From the NCBI GenBank assembly GCA_963578475.1, contig CAUZCL010000019.1, positions 1-64,000 of the forward strand: a DNA stretch of 64,000 nucleotides, written 5' to 3'. Numbering within the stretch: the first letter of the stretch is position 1; each line of letters starts with the position of its first letter. Position numbers and translations under genes: made by a program. Of the stretch, positions 35,546-43,686 are shown in pieces. Below the pieces are notes generated by a model, which was not told the origin of the DNA, made no database searches, and was given only the letters and a program-made list of their open reading frames with translations. This stretch comes from SMYC01 sp963578475 (GTDB taxonomy: Bacteria > Acidobacteriota > Vicinamibacteria > Marinacidobacterales > SMYC01).

Positions 35546-37237
35546 TCAGAGCTCCGGCGGCCATCGATTAACCGTAATGGCTTTGATGTCTCTTGCAGGA
35601 TCAAATCCACCATCCGCCAGCATCGCGCCAAGCTGGCTTCGAATGTTTCGCTCGAACGTCTCGAACGATGTGCCAAGCAGCTCGTAGCGCCCAGCCCGGA
35701 ACTGCTCGGCGCCCGAGCCCTTGCCGGGCAGCGGAATGCGGTACATATGAACCGTGATTGGCTCTTCAGGCGATCGTGCCGACACGTAGTCTTTGAAGCG
35801 AAGCGGGTAAGTTAGCCGGATATCCGAGAAATAACTGCCCGGGCAGTAAGCGGCAAATATCCCGGTTTTCTCGAACGCCGTCCAGTTGCGGATGAGCACA
35901 TTGGTCGATACCAGCGGCATCCGGATCGTGCCTCGCAACGCCTCTTGTTGTACCGCCGGTATTTCCGGGCACATGTAGGGTATGACCGAGTGGTAAGAAG
36001 CCATGACGCAATAACGTGAGCGCATGCGTTTGCTCGTGTCGCCTTCGACATAAGTGAGCTCGACTTGTTTGGCCGTATCCGGATCGCCTAAGTGCCGTGC
36101 ATGAACCGCGGTTGCATGCAGGCGTATGCGAACCGGCGCGTCCTTACGATCGAGCTCGGCATAGTCGAACTTCGCCGAGATAATGTCGTGCATCGAATTG
36201 CCGGGCGCGACACCGGGAATCATTTTTCGCACGAGCATTCGGGCAACGGATGCATTGCCATCCGGGAAATGAAAGTCCTCTTTGTAACTGTGTTCCTGCC
36301 CGTCGTCGGAGCGTTCGAGCTCCTCGGAAAGCCCCAGGCCCGCCGTTCCCGGCAAGCCATAACGAAACGCCGCGATCGATGGTGTCAGGTCTGTGCCGTT
36401 GCCCATGTAACTGCCACGCCACATCCATAAAAAATCGAGGACCTCCCGGCTAACGCCGACGATGTTCGTCGGGAAATCCATGTAGTCGATCGCCGGCAGC
36501 GTGGAGAGTTGTTCTTCTTTCGACTTACCCGGCAAGTATTCACGACCACCACAAAATAGCTCGAGAATTTCCTCACGCGCACCGGTGGAGAGCGGTGTCC
36601 TGGCCAGGAAAGCCGTCACGGCGTCTTTGTCACCTACCGACATTTCAAGCTCGGCGGGCAACGTCACATAAGCCGGTTGCTGCGCGCTCTGTGGGATGCC
36701 GGCCTCGTCGACAACGAGTTTGTCTGCACCGAAGGTTTCCTTGTCGAAGAATATTCCGCAGCGCAGGTTCTGTGAGGGGTACAGGTCATGGTCGAACACA
36801 TCGCGCGCGAGGCTGGCATCAATGCCCAGCTCGTCGAGCAGCGCCTTTGCCGCGTTCGGATATCTCCAAGGCGCCTCGATATATTCGGTGCCTCCAAGAT
36901 CGACCAGTGTGCGGCCCCCGAAGTGGAATTGGTTGCGCGTGGCGTGACCGCCGAAGTCATCGTTGTTCTCGATGATCAAAACGCGCGCATCGGGTCCTGC
37001 TTCTTTTCGAAAAAACCAGGCTGCCGCAAGCCCACTAATGCCGCCACCGACCACCACCAGGTCGTACTCCTCACCGGTATCGGTCGAATCCGCAGGATCG
37101 TCAAATGTTTCACCGTCCCGCATCCGATGTGCCACCTCGAAGGAGCCCGGATGACTGCCGCGCATGCCGTCCCGTGTCGGTGGGTAGTAACCTGGCGCGA
37201 TGGCAGACGGTTTCGACCCACAAATTCTGAGGAACAC
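35546..37237 (-). pseudogene. Spermidine dehydrogenase-like FAD oxidoreductase, both ends cut
   Basis: 563 residues of an FAD/NAD(P)-binding protein with the dinucleotide motif VVGGGISGLAAAWFF near residue 65, DDFGGHATRN, TLVDLGGTEYIEAPWRYP, and ITVNRWP near the end. In the family the enzyme goes on about 80 residues after that phrase with the second flavin contact; here WPPEL and a stop follow at once. The N-terminus (MFLRICGSKPSAIAPGYYPP) lacks the usual Tat leader, although GMRGSHPGSFEVAH matches. It is probably inactive. The 3' joint faces the pcd remnant. Confidence 0.7.
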
Positions 37238-37433
37238 CCGAAAAAACAGAGACTCTTTCTCCTGCCGTTTCCTGAGTTTCCTGCGATTCCTGCCTTCTTC
37301 TTTGCGCGTCGGGTTCGAGCACCGAAACTACCTAGAGAACCCAATTTTCTCTCACGTCCAGTGTTCTGATTTCGCCGACGTCGCACACATCGAGTCACCT
37401 ACTTCTCGAGCGCGGTCCGATGTTGCGCCCGAA

Positions 37434-37691
37434 TCAGGGCTCGAACCGTTCCCAACAGTCCCGGATCTTGCTCATGAGCTCTTGGAACTTGGCGCTCTCG
37501 CGTATCAGTCCGAGATTGGGGTCGTGCTCGCTCAGAAACGGATAGTTGATGAAGCCGCGTCGCAGAGAAGCATTCTCGAGGCACTCGACCGCCGGCTCGT
37601 CCTGCCCGAGCAGGGCGTAGCCCACGGCGACGCTCCAGGATATATGCTCGTCCGTGTTAAAATGCCCCCAACTGGCGTTTGTCAAGACCAC
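37434..37691 (-). pseudogene. TPR tail of a TolB/adenylate-cyclase-like regulator
   Basis: 85 residues: VAVGYALLGQDEPAVECLEN, RRGFINYPFLSEHDPNLG, and KFQELMSKIRDCWERFEP. This is the characteristic last TPR unit of the large winged-helix or kinase-TPR regulators. Everything upstream is missing. The flanks 37238-37433 and 37692-37763 hold no gene. Confidence 0.7.
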
Positions 37692-37763
37692 GCCCCTTCA
37701 ACTCGTCACTATCTTGAAAAAGAATCTGGCAGGTCAACACCCACGATACAAGTACGCTCGCGG

Positions 37764-38582
37764 TCACTTCACGGTCACGATACGAAAGCCCGGCGTCCCG
37801 TATCGTGCCTCGCCCGTGATGGTGAGAAGATTCGCCGAGATTCGAGCCTCGCCGCTTCCATGTGTATGTCCACACAAAACCGTGACTTCAGTATCCGGAA
37901 AGTCCCGCGCCCCCTCGCTCAACATCTCTCCCATCGCCTTGCACGTGAAACCCGGAAGCCACGCATCGTCCGAGATACGGCCTTCATGCCAGCAAGCTTC
38001 CCGAAACGGCGGGACATGTGTCAGCACGAGGACCTCGTCGAATCGCTCGAGAGCCTCTCGATAGAAGGGCAAGAGCGTCTGCGCCGCTTCATCTCCGAGC
38101 TCCCCGAGCTTGCGCTGAAGCGCCGGCAGGTTGTTCATGACGGCGAGAGGGTGGCCGTCACCCGTGGACTCACGAAGTTCCTTGATCACGAAGTAGTCAT
38201 TCAAGAGTGCAGGCTCTTCGAAGTTCCCAAAGCGCGCGTCACCCCACCCTCCATGCCCAACCAGAGCGGTGTGCTCGCTGAGCTCGACGACCCCGGCACG
38301 GGGAAGCCACATGGCGCAGGACGTGTCGAGAGTCCGCATCCGCTCCCGCACGCTCGCGATGTCACCGCCGTAGTAGTCGTGATTTCCAAGGACGAAATAG
38401 ACCGGCCGGCGCACGCGCTCGGAAACGAAATGCAGCCACGTCTCGATGTTGTTGGCTTCGGCGATATCGCCTCCGAGCAACAACACTTCCGCTTCCGAAT
38501 CGCCAATGTCGGCACAGAACGCCTCGTCGACCGCCTCGCTCGCGTGGCTGAGGTGAACGTCGGTGGCCCAAGCAAGCTTCAT
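37764..38582 (-). CDS. Calcineurin-like metallophosphoesterase
   Basis: 272 residues from ATG 38582; the frame is open for a further 46 codons that overlap the next gene and lack family matches. The five metal motifs are clear: ATDVHLSH, GGDIAEANN, VLGNHDYYGG, VLTHVPPF, and GHTHGSG. It hydrolyses a phosphoester using two metal ions; the substrate is unknown. It may be co-transcribed with the downstream-facing hypothetical gene at 38620, 37 bases upstream. Confidence 0.9.
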   Translation of the reverse strand: MKLAWATDVHLSHASEAVDEAFCADIGDSEAEVLLLGGDIAEANNIETWLHFVSERVRRPVYFVLGNHDYYGGDIASVRERMRTLDTSCAMWLPRAGVVELSEHTALVGHGGWGDARFGNFEEPALLNDYFVIKELRESTGDGHPLAVMNNLPALQRKLGELGDEAAQTLLPFYREALERFDEVLVLTHVPPFREACWHEGRISDDAWLPGFTCKAMGEMLSEGARDFPDTEVTVLCGHTHGSGEARISANLLTITGEARYGTPGFRIVTVK

Positions 38583-38619
38583 AGGGAGCCCGCGCTTTGC
38601 CGGTCGGTCAGCGATGGCG

Positions 38620-39036
38620 TTACTTCGCCGCTTGGATCCGCTCGAGAAAAAGCCGCGCCTGCCCCGTTCGGAAGCGGAGCTCGACCTTTTCCGTCGTGTT
38701 GTCGTCGAAGTCGGCGGCATCGTAGGCGACTTTGAGCTTTGTCCCTTTTTCGATGGAGCAGTCGAGCAGACGCAGCCGTGCGACGTCGAGCGGGACGTTG
38801 ATGAGCGGTCGGCTGATCGAGAACGCGGCGAAGCGGAGTCCGGTCACGACGAGGGAGCCCGTGAACCAGTTGTAGCGATAGCCCGAGCGCCTCGTCGGCG
38901 AGCGATAGTTGCGAAGCGTGATGGTTCCGCCGAGGCCCTCGTCGAAGAGCACGATCCCTTCGCTCTCCAGTATCGGGCGCATCGCTTTGGGGAGCTGTCC
39001 CCACCCGAAAAGCCGGTAGAAAAGCGTTTTCTTCAT
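38620..39036 (-). CDS. Hypothetical protein
   Basis: 138 residues from ATG 39036 (an earlier start at 39054 is in frame). The sequence is beta-rich: LPKAMRPILESEGIVLFDEG, ITLRNYRSPTRRSGYRYNWF, SLVVTGLRFAAFS, and KVELRFRTGQARLFLERIQ. It looks like a small single-domain cytoplasmic protein conserved across several phyla (PH-like or lipocalin-like size), but I cannot assign a family. Confidence 0.6.
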   Translation of the reverse strand: MKKTLFYRLFGWGQLPKAMRPILESEGIVLFDEGLGGTITLRNYRSPTRRSGYRYNWFTGSLVVTGLRFAAFSISRPLINVPLDVARLRLLDCSIEKGTKLKVAYDAADFDDNTTEKVELRFRTGQARLFLERIQAAK

Positions 39037-39098
39037 CCATAAACGGGTTACCAACCTGGCGCCGCTCGTGACAGCGACACTGTTCTACGTTCGGGGGC

Positions 39099-40994
39099 TC
39101 AATACAAGACACGGAAGTAGATCGTACGGGGCACTTTCTTGAGCTCTTCGATCACCCGCGCCTGGTATTTCTTGCTGACGTCGGTGATGACGTAGCCCAT
39201 GCGCTCGTTGGTCTTCAAGTACTGTCCCAGAATGTTGATCTTGTGCTCCGCCATGACTTGGTTGATGGCGGCGAGGACGCCGGGCTCGTTTCGGTGAATG
39301 TGGATGAAGCGATGAGCACGCCGCAAATCGGGTAGCTGCACGCCGGGAAAGTTGACGCTTCCGAAAGAATTTCCCGAATTAACAAAAGAGATGAGCTCGT
39401 CGGAGACGAACGCGGCGATGTTCTCTTGGGCTTCGCGGGTGCTTCCGGCGATATGGGGCGTCAAGATCACGTTCTCGAGCCCTTGAAGCGGCGAGGAGAA
39501 CGGACGGTCTTTCCCGGCAGGCTCTTCCGGAAACACGTCCAAGCCGGCGCCAGCGAGGTGTCCGCTCCGGAGCGCCTTGGCGAGGGCGCTGACGTCGACG
39601 ACGAAGCCGCGGGACAGATTCAGAAAGAGAGCGCCCTTTTTCATCATGCGAAGCTCGCGCTCGCCGAAGAGCTCGTGGTTGTATGCGCGGCCATCGACGT
39701 GGATAGTGATGATGTCGGCCCGCTTCAAGAGATCCTTGAGCGAACGGCATTTAGTCGCGTTTCCAAGAGGGAGCCGTTCGACGATGTCGTAGTAATAGAC
39801 ATCGAGACCCATGGCTTCCGCAAGAACGGAGAGCTGGGAGCCGATATTGCCGTATCCCACGATCCCGAGCTTCTTGCCGCGGATCTCGAACGCGCCCGCC
39901 GCACTCTTGTTCCAAACACCGCGATGCGTGGCGGACGACTTCTCGAGAACTTTCCGCGCGAGCATGATGATCTCGCCGATGGCGAGCTCCACGACGCTCC
40001 GCGTGTTCGCGTAGGGAGCGTTGAACACGATGACGCCGTGCTCCGAGCAGGCGTCGAGGTCGATTTGATTCGTTCCGATGCAAAAAGCGCCGATGCCTTT
40101 GAGCTTGGCAGTGGATTCGAGAACGCGCCGTGTGATGCGCGTGCCTGACCGGATGCCAAGCAGCGTGACGCCGTCGAGCTCCTGAATGAGCTCGTCTTCG
40201 CTCAACCCAGCGGGTAACTTGCGCACCTCGTAGCCTTCTTTGTCGAAATGCTTCTGTGCGGCGCCGTGGATGTCCTCCACCAACAAGACGCGGATCCGCG
40301 TTTTGGGGTAAGAGATCGACATCGGGAAGTCATGGATGTAGAGAAACTCGTCGAGGCTCGGCAACACGTGGTCGGCGATCTTGACGACGGGCTCGCGCCG
40401 CGCGCTCTCGGTAAAGGCGTAAAAGCGCGTGGCGAGCCCGGCCTCGCGCATCTTGACGTCGCTGTAACCATCCCCGATCACATAAATCTCGCCATCGAGC
40501 TGCAGTTGACGGAGTACGCGTGCTTTGCCGTCTTGATGGATCAACGGGCTCCGGGAGTCGAAGCCGACGATGTTGTCCTTGGCGTCGAAGAGAAACTCAT
40601 TCGCGAAGACATGCGCCTCGGAGATACCCAGGCTCTCGACGACCGGGATGAGGAGCTCGCGAAATCCGTTCGAGAGCACGTAGATTTGATTCTTGTACTT
40701 CTTGAAGAAAGCTTTGTTGCGCTTCACCGAAGGAGAGATCGCGCGCTTCAAGACACGGACGAGCGCGTCGATATGCTTTCGGTGCGCGTCGAGAAGCTCG
40801 ATGCGAAGCGCAATCCCCTCCGCCATCGACATGCCGCCCGTGGCGGTGAGCTCGGTGATGCGCTCGACTTCGTGAAGACGCTCCGTGCGCTCGGGATGCG
40901 ATTTGAGAGAAAGACGCGCGAGCTCGGGAAGGGTTTCCACCGAGACGAGCGTGCTATCGAAATCGAAAACGTAATGTCGCCGGTCGCGCGTCAC
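39099..40994 (-). CDS. serA: Fused HAD phosphatase (SerB-like) and D-3-phosphoglycerate dehydrogenase with ACT domain
   Basis: 631 residues. Residues 1-215 form a HAD-IB phosphoserine phosphatase-like domain: DFDSTLVSVETLPEL as motif I, VLSNGFRELLIPV as motif II, GDGYSDVKMREAG as motif IV. Residues 235-545 are a D-isomer dehydrogenase: GTNQIDLDACSEHG, the NAD motif GIVGYGNIGSQLSVL, RGFVVDVSALAKAL, HIAGSTREAQENIA. Residues about 560-631 are an ACT domain (HIHRNEPGVLAAINQVM). The first and last steps of serine biosynthesis are thus in one chain. Start GTG 40994 overlaps the stop of the S9 peptidase gene. Confidence 0.93.
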   Translation of the reverse strand: MTRDRRHYVFDFDSTLVSVETLPELARLSLKSHPERTERLHEVERITELTATGGMSMAEGIALRIELLDAHRKHIDALVRVLKRAISPSVKRNKAFFKKYKNQIYVLSNGFRELLIPVVESLGISEAHVFANEFLFDAKDNIVGFDSRSPLIHQDGKARVLRQLQLDGEIYVIGDGYSDVKMREAGLATRFYAFTESARREPVVKIADHVLPSLDEFLYIHDFPMSISYPKTRIRVLLVEDIHGAAQKHFDKEGYEVRKLPAGLSEDELIQELDGVTLLGIRSGTRITRRVLESTAKLKGIGAFCIGTNQIDLDACSEHGVIVFNAPYANTRSVVELAIGEIIMLARKVLEKSSATHRGVWNKSAAGAFEIRGKKLGIVGYGNIGSQLSVLAEAMGLDVYYYDIVERLPLGNATKCRSLKDLLKRADIITIHVDGRAYNHELFGERELRMMKKGALFLNLSRGFVVDVSALAKALRSGHLAGAGLDVFPEEPAGKDRPFSSPLQGLENVILTPHIAGSTREAQENIAAFVSDELISFVNSGNSFGSVNFPGVQLPDLRRAHRFIHIHRNEPGVLAAINQVMAEHKINILGQYLKTNERMGYVITDVSKKYQARVIEELKKVPRTIYFRVLY

Positions 40995-42877
40995 AAGTAG
41001 ATGTCCAGAAACTCGAGGATTTTCTCGACATAGGCCCAGGCCGCTTCCGGATGAAGATCGTGGCGATAGGTCCCTCGCACCTCGTCGCCGCGAAAGATGT
41101 ACTCGAGCAGCGGATATTTCGGCCGCGCGCGGAGCGCATCGAAGAACGGCCGCTTCGTTTCGTAGGGTACGAGCGGGTAAACCTGTCCGTGGAACGAAAG
41201 CAGGGGCGTCTCGATGGCGGCGACATCGCCGAGCGACGACAGTTGGCGATAGAGCTCGAGATTGCCCCGGAGCGGTCCGAGCTCGCGATCCAGGTAGCTC
41301 TGGCCTTCGCTATTCGTCTGGCGGTACAGTGCTTCGAGGTCCGGCATCCCGATCGCTTCGACAGCGCAGGTAAAAAAGTCCGGGTAACGGGTGATGGCGG
41401 CGAGCGTCAGAAAGCCGCCATAGCTCACGCCCCAAATGCCGATGCGATCGTTGCGCACTTCGGGCCGCGCGGTCACCGCGCGCGTGCCCGCGATCAAGTC
41501 TTCCAGGTCGCCTTGACCCCAAGCGCCGTCGTTCAAGTTCTCGAACAGAGCGCCGTAGCCCGTGCTCCCGCGGACATTGGGCGCGAAGACGGCGTAGCCG
41601 CGCTGCGTGAGAAGTTGCGCGAACGGATGCCAGCGATTCGTCCATTGCGAGGTCGGACCGCCATGGGGTCGCACGAGAACGGGAACGGGGCTCTCGGGCG
41701 TGGCACTCTCTGGAAGATAGAGAAAGCCCGTGATCTCATGATCATCGAAGCTCTTGAAACGAACGAGCTCCGGCCGCGCCATCCTCCGCACGTCGAGATC
41801 GGGAGGCAAGGTATCGCTCAGGCGCTCGCGCCCGCCTTCGATGGGATAGGCCCAGACGTCTCGCGGGTAGTTATAGGCTTCGAAGAGACAGAGCACGGCC
41901 TTTCCGTCGGGGCGCCAAACCGGCTGCGAATGTACGCCGGCCCGTAGCGTGAGCGTTCTCTCCCTGTCCTTCTCGAAATCGTGCAGCTTGAGCCGAAGGT
42001 TCCCGTCGCGGTTCTCGATATAAGCGAGATAGTTTCCGTCCGGGCTAAACGCAGGCTCGGTGAGCTCGAATGCAGAATCGACGAGGAGCTCGGGTGTACC
42101 TCCGTCCTGTTTATTCGCAGAAATGACGTAGATGGCTTTTCGTCCGGACGCGTCCGAAACGAACGCAATCCGAGCACGGTCGGGCGACCAACGCGGGCCG
42201 AAGCTGTCGCCTTGCCAATCGTCGGGAAGCAGCTCGATGAGCTCGCCGTCTTCGAGAGCCACGACGCCGACGGTGCGCTCGACGTGACGACCCGCGCGGA
42301 ACGTCAACGCGAGGCGCGTACCGTCGGGAGACCATCGGTGATCGGCCTCGTCGAAAGGATGCTCCGTCAGCTGGCGCGCACGGCCTTCAGCCACGGTCGT
42401 CACCCACAGATCCCATCCCGTCTCGCTCGCCACCCGTTCACTCAAAAACGCGATCTGCGACCCGTCAGGAGACCACCGCGGCTTTCGGTCCTGTCCGCGA
42501 TGCCTCGTTATCTGCCGTGCGTTCTCGCCTTTTGGATCCGAGATGAAGATGTGCCATTGGTCGGCGCGGCTTCCGATGAACGCGATGCGCTCGCCGTCCG
42601 GAGACCAATCGATGTCGCGTTCTCCCATGCCTCGGCTCGTTGCGATGGGCGACCCCGCCGGGTCGCCTATCGTCATCATCCAAAGCGTTTGCTTGCCGGT
42701 GGCGGACAAGCTGAGCGCCACGGTCCCGCCATCAGGCGCTACGGCGAAATCCGAGGTCACCGGCGTCTTGAGGATATGAGGGATCGTCAGAAGCTCTTCG
42801 GGATAGATCAGTTCCACTGGACCTTGAGCGAGTGCTACGCCGCTCGCGAGGCAGAGCGCAAGAACCAAACGCGTCAT
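40991..42877 (-). CDS. S9 family prolyl oligopeptidase-like protein, altered catalytic triad
   Basis: 628 residues with a Sec signal (LVLALCLASGVALAQ), a WD40/PD40-type propeller (DIDWSPDGERIAFIG, PRWSPDGSQIAFLS, and further blades) and an alpha/beta hydrolase domain. The nucleophile elbow GVSYGGFLTL is present. The usual GExDxRVP acid loop is here HGQVYPLVP, and the EGHG histidine motif is replaced by GDEVRGTYRHDLHPE, so Asp and His of the triad do not appear in their places. Activity is therefore doubtful. Overlaps boxR and serA by four bases each, forming a three-gene operon. Confidence 0.88.
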   Translation of the reverse strand: MTRLVLALCLASGVALAQGPVELIYPEELLTIPHILKTPVTSDFAVAPDGGTVALSLSATGKQTLWMMTIGDPAGSPIATSRGMGERDIDWSPDGERIAFIGSRADQWHIFISDPKGENARQITRHRGQDRKPRWSPDGSQIAFLSERVASETGWDLWVTTVAEGRARQLTEHPFDEADHRWSPDGTRLALTFRAGRHVERTVGVVALEDGELIELLPDDWQGDSFGPRWSPDRARIAFVSDASGRKAIYVISANKQDGGTPELLVDSAFELTEPAFSPDGNYLAYIENRDGNLRLKLHDFEKDRERTLTLRAGVHSQPVWRPDGKAVLCLFEAYNYPRDVWAYPIEGGRERLSDTLPPDLDVRRMARPELVRFKSFDDHEITGFLYLPESATPESPVPVLVRPHGGPTSQWTNRWHPFAQLLTQRGYAVFAPNVRGSTGYGALFENLNDGAWGQGDLEDLIAGTRAVTARPEVRNDRIGIWGVSYGGFLTLAAITRYPDFFTCAVEAIGMPDLEALYRQTNSEGQSYLDRELGPLRGNLELYRQLSSLGDVAAIETPLLSFHGQVYPLVPYETKRPFFDALRARPKYPLLEYIFRGDEVRGTYRHDLHPEAAWAYVEKILEFLDIYL

Positions 42878-43620
42878 GCGCCGATTGTACTTCTTTCGAG
42901 TTTCTCGATGACTTTCTTTACCGCGTCTTCGGGTGAAAGGGCGCTCGTCTCGACCGTGACGTCCGCCTCCGCGTAGAGCGGCTCACGCTCGAGCAGGAGC
43001 GTGCGCAGTTCGGCGAGTGGATCCGAGCGCCCGGCCATGGGCCGCTGGTCGCCCTGGGCGGCGACGCGCTCGAGGTGTTGCTCCGGTCGTGCTTTCAGCC
43101 AAACGGTTCGAGCATGGGCTTTCAGAAGCTCGTAGGTGGCGCGGCCGTGGACGAGGCTACCGCCGGTCGCGAGCACGCTGTCCTTGTCGGTCGTGACGAA
43201 TCGTGACAGCACGTCGTGCTCGAGACGGCGATAGTAGCTTTCGCCGTGGAGCGCGAAGATCTCGGCGAGCCTGAGGCCTGCCTCCTCCTCGATGAGCTGG
43301 TCGAGCTCGACGAAAGTCGTGCCGAGCTCAGCGGCGAGCTGGGCACCAACAACGCTCTTGCCGGCGCCCCGCAGGCCGACGATCGCTATGATATGACGAT
43401 GGTCTCCGAGCCGTACGAGCTCGTGAAGAGGCGCTCCGAGCACCCGACCGAGCTCGTACAGCCTGAGGATAGAGATGTTGCCTTGGCCTGATTCGAGCTG
43501 CGAGATGTATCGCGGCGAGAGTCCGGCGAGCTCTGCAAGTCGTTGCTGGCTAAACCCTTTTCGAACACGACGCCCGCGAATCTGTTTCCCGAGCTCCTGC
43601 AGGATATGTCCAGCGTTCAT
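42874..43620 (-). CDS. boxR: BoxR/BzdR-type regulator: XRE helix-turn-helix fused to shikimate kinase-like domain
   Basis: 248 residues from ATG 43620 (an open frame to 43656 reads MFSYNYMYYNTH and would run into the operator). The N-terminal helix-turn-helix (RKGFSQQRLAELAGLSPRYI) is followed by a shikimate-kinase-like domain with Walker A GLRGAGKSVVG and FVELDQLIEEEAG. This pairing is diagnostic for the benzoyl-CoA-responsive repressors of benzoate degradation, in which the kinase fold senses benzoyl-CoA (known from Azoarcus). It diverges from boxC, whose promoter it very likely controls. Cotranscribed with the S9 peptidase and serA. Confidence 0.92.
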   Translation of the reverse strand: MNAGHILQELGKQIRGRRVRKGFSQQRLAELAGLSPRYISQLESGQGNISILRLYELGRVLGAPLHELVRLGDHRHIIAIVGLRGAGKSVVGAQLAAELGTTFVELDQLIEEEAGLRLAEIFALHGESYYRRLEHDVLSRFVTTDKDSVLATGGSLVHGRATYELLKAHARTVWLKARPEQHLERVAAQGDQRPMAGRSDPLAELRTLLLEREPLYAEADVTVETSALSPEDAVKKVIEKLERSTIGA

Positions 43621-43623
43621 ATG

Positions 43624-43637
43624 TGTATTATAATACA
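43624..43637. promoter_or_regulatory. Perfect 14-base palindrome, candidate BoxR operator
   Basis: TGTATTATAATACA is a perfect palindrome at 43624-43637, four bases before the boxR start. It contains TATAAT on both strands, so it may also act as the -10 of boxR. A related imperfect copy lies at 43659-43669. Confidence 0.6.
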
Positions 43638-43658
43638 TGTAATTGTAACTAAACAAGT

Positions 43659-43669
43659 AGTATAATACT
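43659..43669 (+). promoter_or_regulatory. Second GTATTATA-type operator/-10 of boxC
   Basis: AGTATAATACT has arms AGTAT/ATACT around one base; its reverse reads AGTATTATACT and shares GTATTATA with the first site. TATAAT at 43661-43666 stands 20 bases before the boxC start, with GGAGGG between as ribosome site, so this is the probable -10 of the box operon. No good -35 is visible, consistent with a regulated promoter. Confidence 0.5.
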
Positions 43670-43686
43670 TATTTGCGGAGGGATTA

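Noticed and set aside
41051..42976. Long plus-strand frames opposite the S9 peptidase
   Set aside because: Shadow frames from GC-rich third positions; the minus strand has the motifs and the overlapping operon starts.
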